Assembly (NCBI RefSeq): GCF_042432445.1
Contig: NZ_JBHLXE010000087.1
Location: 1 to 45,082 of the forward strand
Direction: 5' to 3'
DNA: 45,082 nt
Origin: Thorsellia kenyensis
GTDB taxonomy: Bacteria; Pseudomonadota; Gammaproteobacteria; Enterobacterales; Thorselliaceae
Shown here one piece after another: positions 43,792-45,082 of the stretch. Position 1 is the first letter of the stretch. Each line of letters opens with the position of its first letter. The notes under the pieces were generated by a model, which ran no database searches, was not told where the DNA came from, and saw nothing but the letters and a program-made list of their open reading frames with translations. Position numbers and translations under genes: made by a program.

Positions 43792-44781
43792 ATGAATCAA
43801 AAAGTTTACGTTGCCTGTCCAGAAAACCAAGAAATACATGTTTTTACTCTATCTACACAAGGAGAATTGTCCCTTGTGCAAATTGTTGCAGTGCCAGGTC
43901 AAGTTCAACCGATGGTTTTTTCCAAAAATAAATCATTTCTATATGTTGGAATAAGACCTGATTTTCAAGTACTAAGCTATGCAATAGCCCCTGAATCAGG
44001 AGAACTCTCTTTTGCTGGTTCAGCTCCTTTATTAGGTAGTCCGACCCACATTGCTATTGATAATACAGGTAAATACTTTTTCAGCGCATCATACAGCTTT
44101 AATCATGTCAGTATTTGTCCTATTTCACAAGAAGGGATAGTAGAAGCTCCTATTCATACAATAGAAGGCATTTGTGCACCTCATTCAGTCAATCCTATTA
44201 GCGATTCAAACACTATCCTTATTCCAGCACTTAAAGAAGATAAAATCAGAGTATTTAATCTAGCAAACGGCACATTAATAGAAGCTGACACCGCTTATAT
44301 GATTCAAAAGGGTGCCGGACCTAGACATATAACATTTCATAACACAAAACAAATTGGATATTGTCTAAATGAACTAGATAGCACCATCTCAACAATTAAG
44401 TTGCCTGATGAAAATTCCACCCTTGTTGATATTCTTCAGACTCACTTATCAGTACCTGTTGATTTCAATCAAACTTACTGGTCAGCAGATATTCATATAA
44501 CCCCTAACAATCGTTTTCTCTATTGCAGTGAAAGAACCTCTAGCCTTCTTACAGCAATAGAATTAAATTCTGAAGGTCTTATAAATAAAACAATTGGCTA
44601 TTATGACACTGAACTTCAACCTCGTGGATTTGCTATTGATACAACTGGCAAATTCTTGATTTGTGCAGGTCAACAATCAGATAAACTTAGCCTATACCAT
44701 ATCGATCAAAATTCTGGTGAGTTATTGCATAGAACTCAATACTCTGTTGGCAAAGGTGCCATGTGGGTCTTAATCAAATAA
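43792..44781 (+). CDS. pgl: 6-phosphogluconolactonase (YbhE type)
   Basis: 329 residues from ATG 43792, behind SD GAGGGAG; a 13-residue longer frame from 43753 is rejected. A seven-bladed beta-propeller of the lactonase family: QKVYVACPENQEIHVFTL, SPTHIAIDNTGKYFFSASY, GAGPRHITFHN, and C-terminal QPRGFAIDTTGKFLICAGQQSDKLSLY. Same length as E. coli Pgl (331). Pentose-phosphate pathway step after G6P dehydrogenase. Neighbours do not belong to the pathway. Confidence 0.94.
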   Translation: MNQKVYVACPENQEIHVFTLSTQGELSLVQIVAVPGQVQPMVFSKNKSFLYVGIRPDFQVLSYAIAPESGELSFAGSAPLLGSPTHIAIDNTGKYFFSASYSFNHVSICPISQEGIVEAPIHTIEGICAPHSVNPISDSNTILIPALKEDKIRVFNLANGTLIEADTAYMIQKGAGPRHITFHNTKQIGYCLNELDSTISTIKLPDENSTLVDILQTHLSVPVDFNQTYWSADIHITPNNRFLYCSERTSSLLTAIELNSEGLINKTIGYYDTELQPRGFAIDTTGKFLICAGQQSDKLSLYHIDQNSGELLHRTQYSVGKGAMWVLIK

Positions 44782-45021
44782 TCTAGGCATCGTGATTCGA
44801 TTCATGTCCCAATCCTTCATTTACCTCATTTAGATATAAGGGGCAATGATTTTGATTTATTAGTAAAATTGCTAGCTAAATAGTAGAGCAAATTTATTTT
44901 ATAAAATGTGTTCATTATATTTGGCTATTAACACTAAAAAGAGTCTCTTAAAATTAATCGAAGATGTTAATTAAATTTTTACTATTTAATGAAAACACCT
45001 AAATTTTACTACTGGTGAATT
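44782..45021. other. Gene-free region between pgl and the intron end
   Basis: 240 bases without a gene. It includes copy 2 of the 20-bp repeat (44983-45002), about 20 bases outside the predicted 3' end of the group II intron, so the repeat is in the 3' exon/flank and not in the intron. Confidence 0.5.
44983..45002 (+). repeat. 20-bp repeat, copy 2
   Basis: TATTTAATGAAAACACCTAA, identical to 3891-3910. Here it lies between pgl and the group II intron end. Confidence 0.6.
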
Positions 45022-45082
45022 ATCGAGTAGAGCCCAGGAACCTCCCCTGAACCCTCTCACAGAACCGTACGTGAGCCTCTCG
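45022..45082 (-). ncRNA. Group II intron 3' end (domains V and VI), cut by the window edge
   Basis: Reading the minus strand from the edge: the tetraloop-side GAGAGGCTCACGTACGGTTC is the 3' arm of domain V (compare the conserved GAGA...CGTACGGTTC). Then comes a short linker and domain VI, whose AGGGTTCAGG pairs over 10 bp (G-U included) with CCTGGGCTCT around a GGAGGTT loop. It ends CTACTCGAT with the bulged-A CTAC region and a 3' AT as expected at the splice site. The rest of the intron, and any reverse transcriptase, is beyond the window. Confidence 0.75.

Noticed and set aside
1..45082. CRISPR arrays, retron or DGR signatures.
   Set aside because: No regularly spaced 20-40 base repeats, no reverse transcriptase and no template/variable repeat pair were seen inside the window.

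Overview
The window is AT-rich chromosomal DNA from a gammaproteobacterium whose gene neighbourhoods are close to those of E. coli: pgsA followed by tRNA-Gly/Cys/Leu, rhlB-gppA, ftsB-ispD-ispF-pcm-nlpD, tRNA Met-Leu-Gln-Gln, ynjBCD, and diaA-dolP. Low GC, compact operons and the loss of truD, surE and rpoS from their usual places would fit a host-associated relative such as the Orbales (Gilliamella/Orbus group) or a Pasteurellaceae-like lineage. This is an inference from gene order and composition, not a proven assignment.

Layout. Positions 1-3823 (minus) hold the N-terminal part of a giant BapA-type biofilm adhesin built from bacterial Ig-like repeats; it runs off the left edge. Positions 3824-6345 hold broken insertion sequences (IS30, IS1634, and an IS4-like scrap). 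Positions 6346-16239 are a lambdoid prophage remnant inserted at the 3' end of tRNA-Leu(TAA). From the attachment side inward it reads int(-), xis(+), an unknown gene(+), recT(+), recE(+), cI(+), then cro, cII, O-like, dnaC and Q, all minus. There are no lysis, packaging, head or tail genes. Where they should begin, downstream of Q and a consensus-like late promoter, lie two tandem two-gene cassettes. Each pairs a Panacea-domain (antitoxin-type) protein with a larger Cys-containing protein of a family I do not recognise. cro, the O-like gene and dnaC each carry one in-frame nonsense codon, and recE has lost its 5' end next to the predicted PL promoter. The lytic programme therefore looks dead, while the repressor, recombinase, integrase and the cassette array look intact.

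From 16240 to 34288 is mostly housekeeping core: tRNAs, phospholipid synthesis (pgsA), (p)ppGpp/polyphosphate metabolism (gppA), RNA decay (rhlB, rraB), haem (hemN), uracil repair (ung), cell division (nlpD, ftsB), isoprenoids (ispD, ispF), protein repair (pcm), rRNA methylation (rsmC), a serine beta-lactamase-like hydrolase, pepD, a second tRNA operon, and a Nif3-family gene. A chemoreceptor follows at 34289-35830. Positions 35831-37650 form a second graveyard: a degenerate group II intron 3' end, a Sel1-type scrap, and IS3 and IS4 remnants. The rest is core again: dps, ynjBCD, diaA-dolP, yeaC and pgl. The window ends inside the domain V/VI end of a group II intron on the minus strand.

The best candidate for an undescribed system is the pair of Panacea cassettes at 6346-8854. 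Their two copies have nearly identical ends and diverged interiors. A promoter at the end of Q, and a -35 hexamer embedded in each partner gene's stop codon, suggest a modular toxin-antitoxin or defence 'moron' kept after the phage itself decayed.
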